A stretch of DNA of 37,694 nt from an uncultured Lachnospiraceae bacterium (GCA_937965795.1 CALCMD010000023.1:1-37694), one strand, 5' to 3'. Shown: positions 7,891-16,791, counted from the first letter of the stretch. The notes: generated by a model not told the origin, from the sequence alone. Translations and numbers: made by a program.

Positions 7891-7982
7891 TGAGGCTGAC
7901 GCCCCACTTTTATCCTCATTTTGGGGCGGTTCATAAAGTCAAATTCTACTTATGTGCAAGCACAACGTGGAATTTGACTTTT
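7891..7982 (+). promoter_or_regulatory. Structured malQ leader: possible pseudoknot plus long hairpin
   Basis: Two elements can be read. First, TGAGG (7891-7895) can pair with CCTCA (7914-7918), while CGCCCCA (7900-7906) can pair with TGGGGCG (7922-7928); the interleaving is an H-type pseudoknot. Second, a long hairpin has a perfect 12-bp base stem (7935-7946 with 7970-7981), extends by three more pairs including one G-U, and is followed by just one further T. The malQ ribosome binding site (AAAGGAG) is about 22 bases downstream. It could be an attenuator, an unrecognised cis-regulatory RNA, or a dispersed intergenic repeat. Confidence 0.4.
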
Positions 7983-8020
7983 GAACCTGGCATTATAAAC
8001 ATCAAAGGAGAGCTATACCT

Positions 8021-9535
8021 ATGAATGCGACAGAAACCACAACGAAGAAAAAGCGCCTTTCCGGCATCCTGGTGCATCCCACCTCCTTCCCGTCCCCTTA
8101 TGGAATCGGTGATCTGGGGCAGGGCGCCTATGACTTTATCGACTTTCTGGAAAAATCCGGCCAGCACCTCTGGCAGGTGCTTCCCTTAGGCCCTACCGGT
8201 TTTGGCGACTCTCCCTATCAGGGATTTTCCGCTTTTGCCGGACAGCCGCTCATCATCAGCCCCGCAAACTTAAAGGAGCTGGGACTTCTGTCCGATGCGG
8301 ACTTTGCCGATATGCCTCAGTGGGACCCGAAAAAGATCGACTATGGAGCCGTTTTAAACTTTAAGACAGAGCTTTTTCATAAGGCTTACGCAAATTTCAT
8401 CCACACCCCGGACAAGATGCTTCTGGAGGAATTTGAGGACTTCTGTCTCCGGCAAAACTTCTGGCTGGAGGACTACGCCCTGTTTATGGCGGCAAAGGAC
8501 GCCCATGAGGGCCGCTGCTGGCTGGAATGGGAGCCTGAACTGAAAGACCCGGATGACGCGTCACGGAAAAAATGGGAGAAAAAGCTTGCTGAGGAGATTC
8601 GGTATTATCAATTCCTTCAGTTTCTGTTCTTCCGCCAGTGGAATGCTTTAAAGGAATACGCCAACGCCCGTTCGATTGAAATCATCGGCGACATCCCTAT
8701 TTTCGTTTCTCTGGACAGTGTGGATGTATGGGCGCACAAAGACCTCTTCCAGCTCGATACGAAAGGCTACCCCACCTGCGTGGCAGGCGTGCCGCCAGAC
8801 TATTTCAGCGCCACCGGACAGCTCTGGGGAAATCCGCTCTATGACTGGAAGGCTCATAAGAACGAAGATTACGCATGGTGGGTAGCCCGTGTGAAACACC
8901 AGATCGCCCTTACCGATTATCTGCGCATCGACCATTTCCGTGGATTTGAAGCCTACTGGGCGGTACCTGCGGGCGAAGAAACCGCCGTCAACGGCGAATG
9001 GGTGAAAGGGCCAAACGAAGAACTTTTCCTTGCGATCCAGAAGGAGCTTGGAGAGGATCTCCCGATTTTCGCCGAAGATCTTGGCGTTATTACACCGGAA
9101 GTCGAATGGCTTCGGGATATGTTCCATTTTCCGGGTATGCGCATTTTACAGTTTGCATTTGAAGGGCTGGGCGAGAGCGACTATCTTCCGCACAATTACA
9201 CCACCACGAACTGCATCTGCTACACCGGCACCCACGACAATGACACCACTGCCGGATGGTATGCGAATATACCTGAAGAATGCCGTGATAAAATCCGGCG
9301 CTATGGAAATACAGACGGCGGCTGCATCAGTCTGGACTTCATTCGTTTTTGTATGGGAAGCATTGCAAAATATGCGATTTTCCCCATTCAGGACCTTTTA
9401 CAGCTTGGAAGTGAAGCCCGTATGAACACACCGGGCGTGGCGGCTGACAACTGGGCCTTCCGTTATGAGACCCATGACCTCACACCAGACCGTGCCTCCT
9501 GGCTTTTCCAGACCACGAAACTATTTGGCCGTTAA
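8021..9535 (+). CDS. malQ: 4-alpha-glucanotransferase (amylomaltase, GH77)
   Basis: MalQ transfers alpha-1,4-glucan segments between maltodextrins in the cytoplasm, feeding glycogen and maltodextrin use. The 504-residue protein is full length for GH77. It shows the start RLSGILVHPTSFPSPYGIGDLG, the acceptor-site segment PPDYFSATGQLWGNPLYDW (~259-276), the nucleophile D304 in LRIDHFRG, the acid/base E352 in FAEDLG, and the transition-state D406 in GTHDND. There is no signal peptide. The ATG follows AAAGGAG with 10-base spacing. No other maltodextrin genes are adjacent; plsC follows after 21 bases. Confidence 0.95.
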   Translation: MNATETTTKKKRLSGILVHPTSFPSPYGIGDLGQGAYDFIDFLEKSGQHLWQVLPLGPTGFGDSPYQGFSAFAGQPLIISPANLKELGLLSDADFADMPQWDPKKIDYGAVLNFKTELFHKAYANFIHTPDKMLLEEFEDFCLRQNFWLEDYALFMAAKDAHEGRCWLEWEPELKDPDDASRKKWEKKLAEEIRYYQFLQFLFFRQWNALKEYANARSIEIIGDIPIFVSLDSVDVWAHKDLFQLDTKGYPTCVAGVPPDYFSATGQLWGNPLYDWKAHKNEDYAWWVARVKHQIALTDYLRIDHFRGFEAYWAVPAGEETAVNGEWVKGPNEELFLAIQKELGEDLPIFAEDLGVITPEVEWLRDMFHFPGMRILQFAFEGLGESDYLPHNYTTTNCICYTGTHDNDTTAGWYANIPEECRDKIRRYGNTDGGCISLDFIRFCMGSIAKYAIFPIQDLLQLGSEARMNTPGVAADNWAFRYETHDLTPDRASWLFQTTKLFGR

Positions 9536-9556
9536 CCGGCAGAAAAGAGAACTGTT

Positions 9557-10288
9557 ATGATTCGATTAATACTTATTGTGATTACAGTCGTCGGATTCCT
9601 GATTCTCTCCATTCCCATCCTCGCCGTGGAATGGATCATCGGGAAATTCGCTCCGCGCGCGCGCGATATTTCCTCCCTCCGCATCGTTCAGTTTATATTC
9701 AAACTCATCCTGCTTCTCACGGGAAGCAGGATTACGGTGATCGGGGAAGCGCATGTGCCGAAAGACACGCCGGTGCTTTACATCGGAAACCATCGAAGCC
9801 TTTTTGATACTGTTCTGACCTATGCCCGCTGTCCGGGCCTGACCGGCTATGTCTCAAAGGATTCTATGAAAAAGATTCCGATTCTGTCTATCTGGATGGA
9901 ACGTCTCTACTGCCTGTTTCTGAACCGGACAGACATCCGGGAAGGCATGAAAACGATTCTGAAGGGCATCGAACAGATAAAAAACGGCATTTCCATGTGC
10001 ATTTTCCCTGAGGGAACCAGAAGCACGGAACCAGAGATGCTTCCTTTTAAAGAGGGAAGTTTCAAAATGGCAGAAAAAACCGGATGTCCCATCATCCCTA
10101 TGGCAATCACGAACACTGCCGATATCTTTGAAAATCATTTCCCGTGGATACGCCCGGCAAATGTCATCCTGGAGTATGGAGAACCCATCTGCATCAAAGA
10201 GCTGGCAAAGGAAGAACGGAAATTTCTGGGCACCTATACCAGGAATATCATCCAGGACATGCTAAAGGAACATCAGAAAATGCTTTAG
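9557..10288 (+). CDS. plsC: 1-acyl-sn-glycerol-3-phosphate acyltransferase (PlsC family)
   Basis: Family members acylate lysophosphatidic acid to phosphatidic acid at the membrane. The 243-residue protein has an N-terminal membrane helix (~2-25), a second hydrophobic patch (~44-55), the catalytic HX4D box NHRSLFD (H79, D84), and the phosphate-binding FPEGTRS (E152). It starts 21 bases after malQ with only a weak purine-rich site (AAAAGAGA), so it may depend on malQ transcription. Other lysophospholipid acyltransferases share these motifs, so the exact substrate is inferred. Confidence 0.88.
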   Translation: MIRLILIVITVVGFLILSIPILAVEWIIGKFAPRARDISSLRIVQFIFKLILLLTGSRITVIGEAHVPKDTPVLYIGNHRSLFDTVLTYARCPGLTGYVSKDSMKKIPILSIWMERLYCLFLNRTDIREGMKTILKGIEQIKNGISMCIFPEGTRSTEPEMLPFKEGSFKMAEKTGCPIIPMAITNTADIFENHFPWIRPANVILEYGEPICIKELAKEERKFLGTYTRNIIQDMLKEHQKML

Positions 10289-10366
10289 TTTTTTACATAC
10301 TTTTATCATATTTGTTTATTAGTATATCTGTGAAATACTTTAGAAACGGACAAGGAAGATTTGCAG

Positions 10367-11059
10367 ATGACGGAGAATGTAAAAAAACTGATTTTTATTG
10401 TCGAGGACGACACGAAGCTGCGCCGGACCCTTCAGGATTTTCTTCATGCGAACGGTTATGAGACCTTAAGCGCCTGTGACGGGCAGGAGGCGCTTGACCT
10501 CTATTTTTCAAACAATCATAAAATTGACCTGATCTTACTGGACGGGATGCTGCCAAAGGTAGACGGATTCGAAGTACTGAAAGCCATTCGGGAGTATTCC
10601 GCAGTCCCTATCATTATGCTGACCGCCAGGGAAGCCGAGGAAGACCAGCTCACGGGATTAGAAAATGGAGCAGATAATTATATTACGAAGCCCTTTCTGC
10701 TGCGCGTCCTGAAAGCGCATATCGAAGTGCTCCTAAAAAGAGTGGGCGCTTCACCTGATGAAATTCAAAAGGGGGCGCTGCGCATTGAAACAGAATACCG
10801 CAAGGCATATCTGAAGGAGGAACTTCTCAATACGACTCCAAAAGAATTTGACCTGCTCGTGTATTTTATCCAGAACGAGAGCGTCGTACTCTCCAGAGAA
10901 GCCATTCTGGACGCAGTATGGGGCTATGACTATGACGGCGGCATCCGCACGGTCGATACGGTCGTAAAGCAGCTTCGGAAAAAAATGACGGAGCAATACC
11001 CCTATATCCAATCCATTTACGGGGTCGGATATCGTTTCGAGGTGACAGACGATGAATAA
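10367..11059 (+). CDS. OmpR/PhoB-family response regulator
   Basis: This 230-residue DNA-binding regulator is phosphorylated by the kinase encoded just downstream. The receiver domain (1-~118) has the acidic pair E13-D14-D15 region in IVEDD, phospho-acceptor D59 in LLDGMLP, T86 in MLTA and K108 in ITKPF. A winged-helix effector domain fills ~130-225 (TPKEFDLLVYFI, REAILDAVWGYDYDGGIRTVDTVVKQLRKK). I chose the ATG at 10367 because AAGGAAG lies 8 bases upstream; a TTG at 10361 is too close to that site. The signal and targets are unknown. The coding region overlaps the kinase start by 8 bases. Confidence 0.92.
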   Translation: MTENVKKLIFIVEDDTKLRRTLQDFLHANGYETLSACDGQEALDLYFSNNHKIDLILLDGMLPKVDGFEVLKAIREYSAVPIIMLTAREAEEDQLTGLENGADNYITKPFLLRVLKAHIEVLLKRVGASPDEIQKGALRIETEYRKAYLKEELLNTTPKEFDLLVYFIQNESVVLSREAILDAVWGYDYDGGIRTVDTVVKQLRKKMTEQYPYIQSIYGVGYRFEVTDDE

Positions 11060-12485
11060 ACTACGCACGCAAACTGTCATTGCTTTCTGCCTTTTTCTGA
11101 CTATCATGCTGGGAGGGGCAGGAATTTTTTATTTCCTGTTTGCAGAAGATTATTATGTATCAAAGAAAAAATCCCTGATGAACACAGCCTTTGAAAATGT
11201 GAAGCTTCTTGATCTGGATACAATTGATTACGACAAGGACCCTTCGATCGCTTCTCTGGAAAATGAAAGCTTTTCCGTTATCATCTGCGATGAAAGCTTT
11301 CATCAGATATACTCCTCTAAAATATGGAATCCGGAGGAAACGATACAGACTACCATGCTTCCTGCAAAGCTTCTGTTTTCCACGGATGCACACGCCGTCT
11401 ACCAGGAGGATGCCTCCCGGAAACCAATCCGGCTGTATGGTCTGATCCGGCAGGATGCACGTGATTATTATATTTATATTTATGAAAATACAACCACGAT
11501 CCGCCGGAGTATCCGGTATGTCAACTCGTTCCTGAACGGGATTCTGCTGGTTGCCCTGGTACTGGGCAGTGCATTCGCCTGGGTAATCTGTTCACAGATC
11601 GTTAATCCCATCCAGAAAATCACACGTGTGGCGCAGAAGATCACGGAAAACGATTTCTCTGTCCGCGCTTCGGAATCCATTCATTCCTATGAATTGCAGA
11701 ATCTGGCCCAGAGTATTAACCAAATGGCAGATAAGATTCAGCGGGATATCAACGATCTGAACAATTATAATTACCTGCTCCTGCGTCAGAACCGAAATAT
11801 GGCAGAATTTGAAAAAGCCCGGAAAAACATTGTCAGCACGGCGACGCATGAACTGAAAACGCCCCTGGCGATCATTTCCAGCCAGGTAGAAATGCTTCAA
11901 TACGAGTACGATGATTCCCAGAAGGATTATTATTTTTCCTCCATTATGGAAGAAATCGAAAAGATGAGCGGCCTGATCAGTAATATCCTTCATAACTCCT
12001 TTCAGTATGAATCGCTGCCCGATACCCTCATGGCGCGGGACAATCTCTCCGTTCTTTTCGAGACGCTGCTTCCGAAATACAAAATCTGGATGAGTGCGTC
12101 AAACATTACTTTCACCTCATCGGTTCAGGAGGACTGTTTCGCTGTTTTTGACGCCGTGCAGATCGAGCAGGCGGTAAACAATTACATCATGAATGCCTGC
12201 GGCCACACAAAGCCCGGACGTCAGATCACCCTTACGCTCCGCCAGGATGAGGACAGCATCTACTGTTCTGTATATAATGAGGGAAACGCCATCCCTGCTG
12301 AGGAACAGAGCCGCATCTGGATGAGCTTCTATCAGGCGGAAACCCAGAAAAAAAACACAAGCTCCCACGAAATCGGTCTCGGCCTGTTTATCGTGAAAGA
12401 CATCATAAACCTGCATCATGGTACGTGCGGTGTATTTAACTGCCGCAAAGGCGTAGAATTCTGGTTCCGTCTGCCAAAGGCATAA
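11052..12485 (+). CDS. Membrane sensor histidine kinase
   Basis: This 477-residue kinase partners the preceding regulator. A first membrane helix (~8-30) is followed by an extracellular sensor region (~32-158) rich in acidic and aromatic residues, a second helix (~160-180), a HAMP linker (~181-235), a HisKA dimerisation helix with H266 in TATHELKTPLAII, and an ATP-binding domain with N box NNYIMNACG (~376) and G box EIGLGLFIVKDI. The sensor region has no named domain I recognise. The start follows GAGGTG inside the regulator gene, so the two are translationally coupled. The gene ends 35 bases before a perfect inverted repeat. Confidence 0.92.
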   Translation: MNKLRTQTVIAFCLFLTIMLGGAGIFYFLFAEDYYVSKKKSLMNTAFENVKLLDLDTIDYDKDPSIASLENESFSVIICDESFHQIYSSKIWNPEETIQTTMLPAKLLFSTDAHAVYQEDASRKPIRLYGLIRQDARDYYIYIYENTTTIRRSIRYVNSFLNGILLVALVLGSAFAWVICSQIVNPIQKITRVAQKITENDFSVRASESIHSYELQNLAQSINQMADKIQRDINDLNNYNYLLLRQNRNMAEFEKARKNIVSTATHELKTPLAIISSQVEMLQYEYDDSQKDYYFSSIMEEIEKMSGLISNILHNSFQYESLPDTLMARDNLSVLFETLLPKYKIWMSASNITFTSSVQEDCFAVFDAVQIEQAVNNYIMNACGHTKPGRQITLTLRQDEDSIYCSVYNEGNAIPAEEQSRIWMSFYQAETQKKNTSSHEIGLGLFIVKDIINLHHGTCGVFNCRKGVEFWFRLPKA

Positions 12486-12519
12486 ATTGTTTTCTTTCAC
12501 ACATTCTTATCACATCTTT

Positions 12520-12570
12520 CATGTATATTACAAAAGTATAACGTGATGTTATACTTTTGTAATATACATG
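12520..12570. repeat. Perfect 23-bp inverted repeat with 5-base spacer
   Basis: Bases 12520-12542 are the exact reverse complement of 12548-12570, separated by GTGAT. The arms are AT-rich (CATGTATATTACAAAAG...). No T-run follows on either strand (plus: GGGGTGAT; minus: GAAAGATG), so it is not a standard terminator. It lies between the convergent kinase and murF operons. It may be a processing/stability element, a protein site or a relic of a small mobile element. Confidence 0.7.
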
Positions 12571-12597
12571 GGGGTGATATCCAAACATAACAAAATG

Positions 12598-12704
12598 GCA
12601 GGTCTTTCAGCTTTTCAGGCAGGCTCCGGCTAATATTCCAAAAATAAAAATCTTAGCCAATCTCTCCTTAGCCGGAGAACCGCCTGAAAACACGAAAGAC
12701 CTGC
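12598..12704. terminator. Long interrupted hairpin after murF; possible bidirectional terminator or small repeat element
   Basis: Three paired blocks nest: 12598-12608 with 12694-12704 (11 bp), TTTTCAGGC-GG at 12612-12623 with 12680-12690 (one bulge), and CTCCGGCTAA at 12624-12633 with 12668-12677 (10 bp). The loop is about 34 bases and contains a second TTAGCC. Short A and T runs flank the base (minus: AAAACA before, CCATTTTG after), as in an intrinsic terminator. It begins 6 bases past the murF stop codon. The size and internal organisation are unusual for a terminator. Confidence 0.6.
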
Positions 12705-12710
12705 TGTTTT

Positions 12711-14084
12711 CTACATTTCTTTCAGTATTTCCACAATCTTCGAAAAATTCATTCCATGCGACGCCTTCACCAATATGGTATCGTCTGCCTGAAGTTTTCC
12801 GGGCAGAATCTGCATCAGCTCTTCCATTGTCTCTGTATAAATCACTTCGCCGCATCCGCCCGCCTGTACTGCGGCCTCCGCCATATGACGGCTGAGAGCG
12901 CCCGTACAGATCAGGAGATCTATCTTATTTTTCGCCGCATGGACGCCTACCTCCGTATGCAGCTCTTCTGTATTTTCACCCAGTTCAAACATATCTCCCA
13001 GTACCGCCACCTTCCGATGCTTTGCGTCCTTTAAAACATCGAGAGACGCTTTCATGGATACCGGATTGGCATTGTAACAGTCATCAATAATCAGCCTGCC
13101 GCCCTTCTCAATGATATGGAACCGTCCGCCGATGGATTGCAGGTTTTCGACGCCCCTTTTCACCTCTGCGAGCGTCAGCCCCATCGAGATCCCCACAGCC
13201 GTCGCCGCAAGCGCATTCAGCACCATATGATAACCCGGCATCGGTATGTATACGATAAGGCTTTCCCCTCCTGCATGAATCCTGCACCGAATCCCTTTTA
13301 ATCCCTGCGGTTCCAGTTCGTCCGCATAAATTTCCCTGCCGCTCTCCACGCCGAAAAAGACCGGGGCAATCCCCTTTATCTCTTTTATCGTGGCAAGCTT
13401 ATCATCGTCTCCGTTCAGGATGACCGTGCCGTCCTCTGCCAGAAAATCAAAGATTTCGGACTTCGCGCGGAGAATTCCATCCCTGTCCTTTAAAAATTCC
13501 AGATGACATTGGCCGATATTTGTGATCACGCATACATCCGGCCGGGCGATCTTGCTTAAGCGGTGCATTTCCCCAAAATCACTGATGCCCATCTCAAGAA
13601 CCGCCGCCTGATGTTCCTCTCTCAGCCGGAACACCGTCAGCGGAAGCCCCAGTTCATTGTTGAAATTTCCCAGCGTTTTCAGGACGCTATATTTTTCAGA
13701 CAACACTGAAGCGATCACCTCTTTGGTGCTGGTCTTTCCCACGCTTCCTGTGATGCCCACGACCTTGACGTCAAGCTGCTTCCGGTAAAATTCCGCCATA
13801 TCTTTGATGGCCTGAAGGGAGGATTTTACATGAATCCACGCACCTTTTGGATTCTCCAGTTTCTGCTCGGAAATCACGCACAGAGCGCCTTTTTCATATA
13901 CGCCGGGAATAAATGTATGGCCGTCCACCCGTTCCCCCTGAACCGCCACAAACAGGCAGCCCTCCGCCGCCTGCCTGCTGTCGGTTGTGATTGCTGTCAC
14001 TTCCCGCCTTCCTGTCTCTTCTGTTCCGTGGTAAATGCCGCCGCAGACCTCCGCGATACGGCATGGAGTCATATTTTTCATCAT
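12711..14084 (-). CDS. murF: UDP-N-acetylmuramoyl-tripeptide--D-alanyl-D-alanine ligase
   Basis: MurF adds the D-Ala-D-Ala dipeptide made by Ddl to the UDP-MurNAc-tripeptide, using ATP, in the cytoplasm. The 457-residue protein shows the Mur ligase layout: an N-terminal substrate domain with TTDSRQAAEGCLFVA, the ATP loop ITGSVGKTSTKE (111-122), EMGISDFGEM, ITNIGQCHLEFL, and the C-terminal domain opening IIDDCYNANPVSMKASLDVL. It begins 3 bases after the ddl stop, with AAAGGTAG inside the ddl end as the ribosome binding site. ATG at 14084 or 14081 are both possible. Confidence 0.95.
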   Translation of the reverse strand: MMKNMTPCRIAEVCGGIYHGTEETGRREVTAITTDSRQAAEGCLFVAVQGERVDGHTFIPGVYEKGALCVISEQKLENPKGAWIHVKSSLQAIKDMAEFYRKQLDVKVVGITGSVGKTSTKEVIASVLSEKYSVLKTLGNFNNELGLPLTVFRLREEHQAAVLEMGISDFGEMHRLSKIARPDVCVITNIGQCHLEFLKDRDGILRAKSEIFDFLAEDGTVILNGDDDKLATIKEIKGIAPVFFGVESGREIYADELEPQGLKGIRCRIHAGGESLIVYIPMPGYHMVLNALAATAVGISMGLTLAEVKRGVENLQSIGGRFHIIEKGGRLIIDDCYNANPVSMKASLDVLKDAKHRKVAVLGDMFELGENTEELHTEVGVHAAKNKIDLLICTGALSRHMAEAAVQAGGCGEVIYTETMEELMQILPGKLQADDTILVKASHGMNFSKIVEILKEM

Positions 14085-14087
14085 CTA

Positions 14088-15131
14088 CTACCTTTCCACT
14101 CTTCTATTTCCCTGTGAAACCTCGATCAGTCTCTCGCACAAATCTCCGAAAGACATTCCCAGAGCCTGTGCTTCCTGCGGAAGAAGGCTGGTCGGCGTCA
14201 TGCCCGGCAGCGTATTCGCCTCCAGACAGAACATTTCCCCCTGCTCATTCATCAGAAAATCAATGCGCCCGTAACTCTTTAAACGCAGCGCTTCATAAGC
14301 GCTGACCGCATAGCCCTGCATTCTGGCCGTCTGTTCTTCCGTAAGAACCGCCGGACAGGTCTCAATCGTGCTTCCAGCCTGATATTTATTTTTATAGTCA
14401 TAAAAGCCTTCCAGCGGCGCAATCTCTATGATAGGATAAGCCTCCCCGTCCACAACGCCGACAGAAAATTCCCTTCCTTTTACATATTCCTCAATCACTG
14501 CTTCCGGTTCATAGCCAAATGCTTCTTCCAGCGCTTCCTCAAATTCCTCTTCTTTCTGTACGATATACACGCCCACGCTCGAACCGCCGCAGCAGGTCTT
14601 GACGACGCACGGAAAAGTAAAACCGTATTCTTCCGCCGTTTTTCTCTTCTCATCTCTATGTACCGTCACGCCTGCCGGAGTCGGCACCCCATTCTCACGG
14701 AAGATCTGCTTGGAAAGCCCTTTGTCCATCGCAAGCGCGCTTCCCAGATAATCGCTTCCCGTATACGGAATGCCAAACAGGTCAAAAGCCGCCTGTACTT
14801 TTCCGTTTTCTCCATTTTCTCCATGAAGCGCCATAAACACGATGTCAGCGGCCTTACACAGCGCCAGCACCTGCGGCCCAAAGAATTCTCTCTTCTCTGA
14901 CGCCGCGCGCTCTGCCTGTATGTCAAAGCTTCTCATATAAGCCGCCGCGGCTTCCACATCATACGTCTCCGAAAAAGCCTCCTCTGCTCCGACGCCTTCC
15001 AGCCCAAAACAGACGTCTGCTAAAATAGCCTTATGCCCTTTTTCCCTGAGCGCCTCACAGACCTTCGTACCGGATACGATGGAAATCTCCCGCTCCGTAC
15101 TGATGCCTCCTGCCAGAACTACGATTTTCAT
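14088..15131 (-). CDS. ddl: D-alanine--D-alanine ligase
   Basis: Ddl joins two D-alanines with ATP for the peptidoglycan stem peptide. The 347-residue ATP-grasp enzyme has AGGISTEREISIVSG at the N terminus, VKTCCGGSSVGV in the ATP lid, FYDYKNKY in the omega loop (the tyrosine expected of D-Ala-D-Ala rather than D-Ala-D-lactate enzymes), GRIDFLMN, and EANTLPGMTPTSLLP binding metal and the second D-Ala. An AGGAGGAG site precedes the ATG. It lies between an L,D-transpeptidase gene (16-base gap) and murF, which uses its product. No vancomycin-resistance features are seen. Confidence 0.95.
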   Translation of the reverse strand: MKIVVLAGGISTEREISIVSGTKVCEALREKGHKAILADVCFGLEGVGAEEAFSETYDVEAAAAYMRSFDIQAERAASEKREFFGPQVLALCKAADIVFMALHGENGENGKVQAAFDLFGIPYTGSDYLGSALAMDKGLSKQIFRENGVPTPAGVTVHRDEKRKTAEEYGFTFPCVVKTCCGGSSVGVYIVQKEEEFEEALEEAFGYEPEAVIEEYVKGREFSVGVVDGEAYPIIEIAPLEGFYDYKNKYQAGSTIETCPAVLTEEQTARMQGYAVSAYEALRLKSYGRIDFLMNEQGEMFCLEANTLPGMTPTSLLPQEAQALGMSFGDLCERLIEVSQGNRRVER

Positions 15132-15147
15132 AAATTTCTCCTCCTGT

Positions 15148-16680
15148 TTACAAATCTACTACCGGCATATTGTCACTCTCTGTCTGCTCTTCCGACTCGG
15201 ACTGCTGCTGATCCGTGACGTCCTCGCCCTTATCATTAATCACTCTCGTCTCCGCCGGCTGCGGAATATTACTGGTGCCTTTTCCCTGATCCGTTGCCCC
15301 ACTGTAGCAGATGATCGGCGTCCCCACCGTTATATTTTCAAAGATGATCTTCGCCTGCTGCCAGGGTGTATTGATACAGCCATGAGAGCCGTCCGTCTTA
15401 TAAATCGCTCCGCCATACGTACTCCTCCATTTGGAATCATGGATTCCCACGCCGTCATAAAACGGCATCCAGAAGTCTACCGGCGTCTTATAATCCTCTC
15501 CTTTTAAGACCGCTTTCTCCTCTTTATTGTATACACAGAAAATCCCTTCGGGAGAACCATTTTTCTTGCTCACATTTCCTGTGACGATCGGCGTATCCAC
15601 CAGAAGCTCCCCGTCTTTATAAAACCACATGCGCTGGTTCGTATAGTCAATCTCCACATAGGTATCTCCGATGTCATTTCCATTCTCACCGTAATCCCTG
15701 GCTGTCTCCAGATAAAGCGGCGTTCTCTCCATAGACTCCCCATTCTTTAAAGCCTCCAGAAGAACCTCTACTTCTCCCGCCTCATCGATCTTCCAGCCAT
15801 AGGTCTCATGCTTTACCGTGACGTTTTCGCCCAGGCTGGTCGTAAACTCCAGATCGTTTCCAAAGGTGTCATACTTTTTGGAGAGCGCCGTCATCCAGTC
15901 CGCTGCTTTGTTCCAGTTAAACTCCACGTTCAGGTCATCGTCCATTTCCATCCAGCCGCGGATGGTACTGTAATCCAGAATCTCCTGCGTGCCTCCGATC
16001 TTATATGTGATGACCTGATGGAAATACTGATTCAGCTTCTTCAGCTTTTTTCGAAGCTTTATATTCTTTTGCGTTACGGCAGGCTTCACATAGCAGCCGC
16101 CCGCTTCCAGATCGACCTCCGTCTCCCCTGCATCCACCGCCGCTTTCACCAGCTCATACGTTTTCTCTTTATCCAGTTGTGTACCTTCTTCTTCCGGCAC
16201 GATCTCATAGCCCGCAGAGGTCTCCCTGATCTCTGCATCCTTCGGTTTTACGATTTTCTCTTCGTCCAGACAATCCAGATACTCCATTGCCGTTTTCAGC
16301 ATTTCCTCGTCGTAAGTCGTCTGCGCCGTCATCGTATAAGTTTCCGGATGGAAATATGCCGGAAACCATAAAAAGGAATTCTGACTGTCCTTCAAATCCT
16401 GAATCGCACCGTCGGAAACATAGGAAAACTCCATCATCCCCCCGTCAAGATTTTCTGTTTTCCCTCCTCTGAGCTTTAAAACCAACGTATAATCTGAGAC
16501 GTCTGTCGCAATCAGCTCCTCCGCCTGCTCCACGGTTTTTCCCGACACATCCATACCGTTGATCTCAGACCCCGGGAAAAAATGGCTGTTGAAATATACG
16601 CTGATTCCCAGATACACGGCCAGCATAATCAAAATCACTACGCTAAATACATATAAAACTGCTTTTGTACTTTTTTTCAT
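15148..16680 (-). CDS. Membrane-anchored L,D-transpeptidase (YkuD) with peptidoglycan-binding domain
   Basis: L,D-transpeptidases form 3-3 cross-links in peptidoglycan or attach proteins to it. The 510-residue protein has a short cytoplasmic tail, one membrane helix (~8-30), an extracellular region with the clostridial peptidoglycan-binding type (PG_binding_4-like, from FPGSEINGMDVSGKTVEQA ~35-54 onward to ~325), and a YkuD domain at ~340-475 with H414, and the catalytic GSHGCIN (H433, C435). The last ~35 residues are a Glu/Gln/Ser-rich tail. It is the first gene of the ldt-ddl-murF operon, so cell-wall precursor synthesis and cross-linking are linked. The start follows AAAGGA, about 8 bases away. 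Confidence 0.92.
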   Translation of the reverse strand: MKKSTKAVLYVFSVVILIMLAVYLGISVYFNSHFFPGSEINGMDVSGKTVEQAEELIATDVSDYTLVLKLRGGKTENLDGGMMEFSYVSDGAIQDLKDSQNSFLWFPAYFHPETYTMTAQTTYDEEMLKTAMEYLDCLDEEKIVKPKDAEIRETSAGYEIVPEEEGTQLDKEKTYELVKAAVDAGETEVDLEAGGCYVKPAVTQKNIKLRKKLKKLNQYFHQVITYKIGGTQEILDYSTIRGWMEMDDDLNVEFNWNKAADWMTALSKKYDTFGNDLEFTTSLGENVTVKHETYGWKIDEAGEVEVLLEALKNGESMERTPLYLETARDYGENGNDIGDTYVEIDYTNQRMWFYKDGELLVDTPIVTGNVSKKNGSPEGIFCVYNKEEKAVLKGEDYKTPVDFWMPFYDGVGIHDSKWRSTYGGAIYKTDGSHGCINTPWQQAKIIFENITVGTPIICYSGATDQGKGTSNIPQPAETRVINDKGEDVTDQQQSESEEQTESDNMPVVDL

Positions 16681-16733
16681 ACCCTTATCCTTTGCTGAAA
16701 CATTTTAATACTTATACTTTACCCTACCTTCAC

Positions 16734-16761
16734 ATTTTATCACGGATTAAGAAAATGTAAA
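16734..16761 (-). promoter_or_regulatory. Predicted promoter of the ldt-ddl-murF operon
   Basis: On the minus strand TTTACA (16761-16756), 16 bases, then TAAAAT (16739-16734). The start would be about 45 bases before the L,D-transpeptidase ATG. Confidence 0.55.
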
Positions 16762-16791
16762 TAAACGATTTGTAAATTCTCCAAGTAGCGC

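Noticed and set aside
7830..8024. 64-codon open frame in the malQ leader
   Set aside because: There is no ribosome binding site (only A-rich sequence) and it runs through the structured leader into the malQ start; I kept it only as a hint of a dispersed repeat.
12520..12704. CRISPR array between the kinase gene and murF
   Set aside because: There are two different inverted repeats, not direct repeats with unique spacers, and no cas genes are present.
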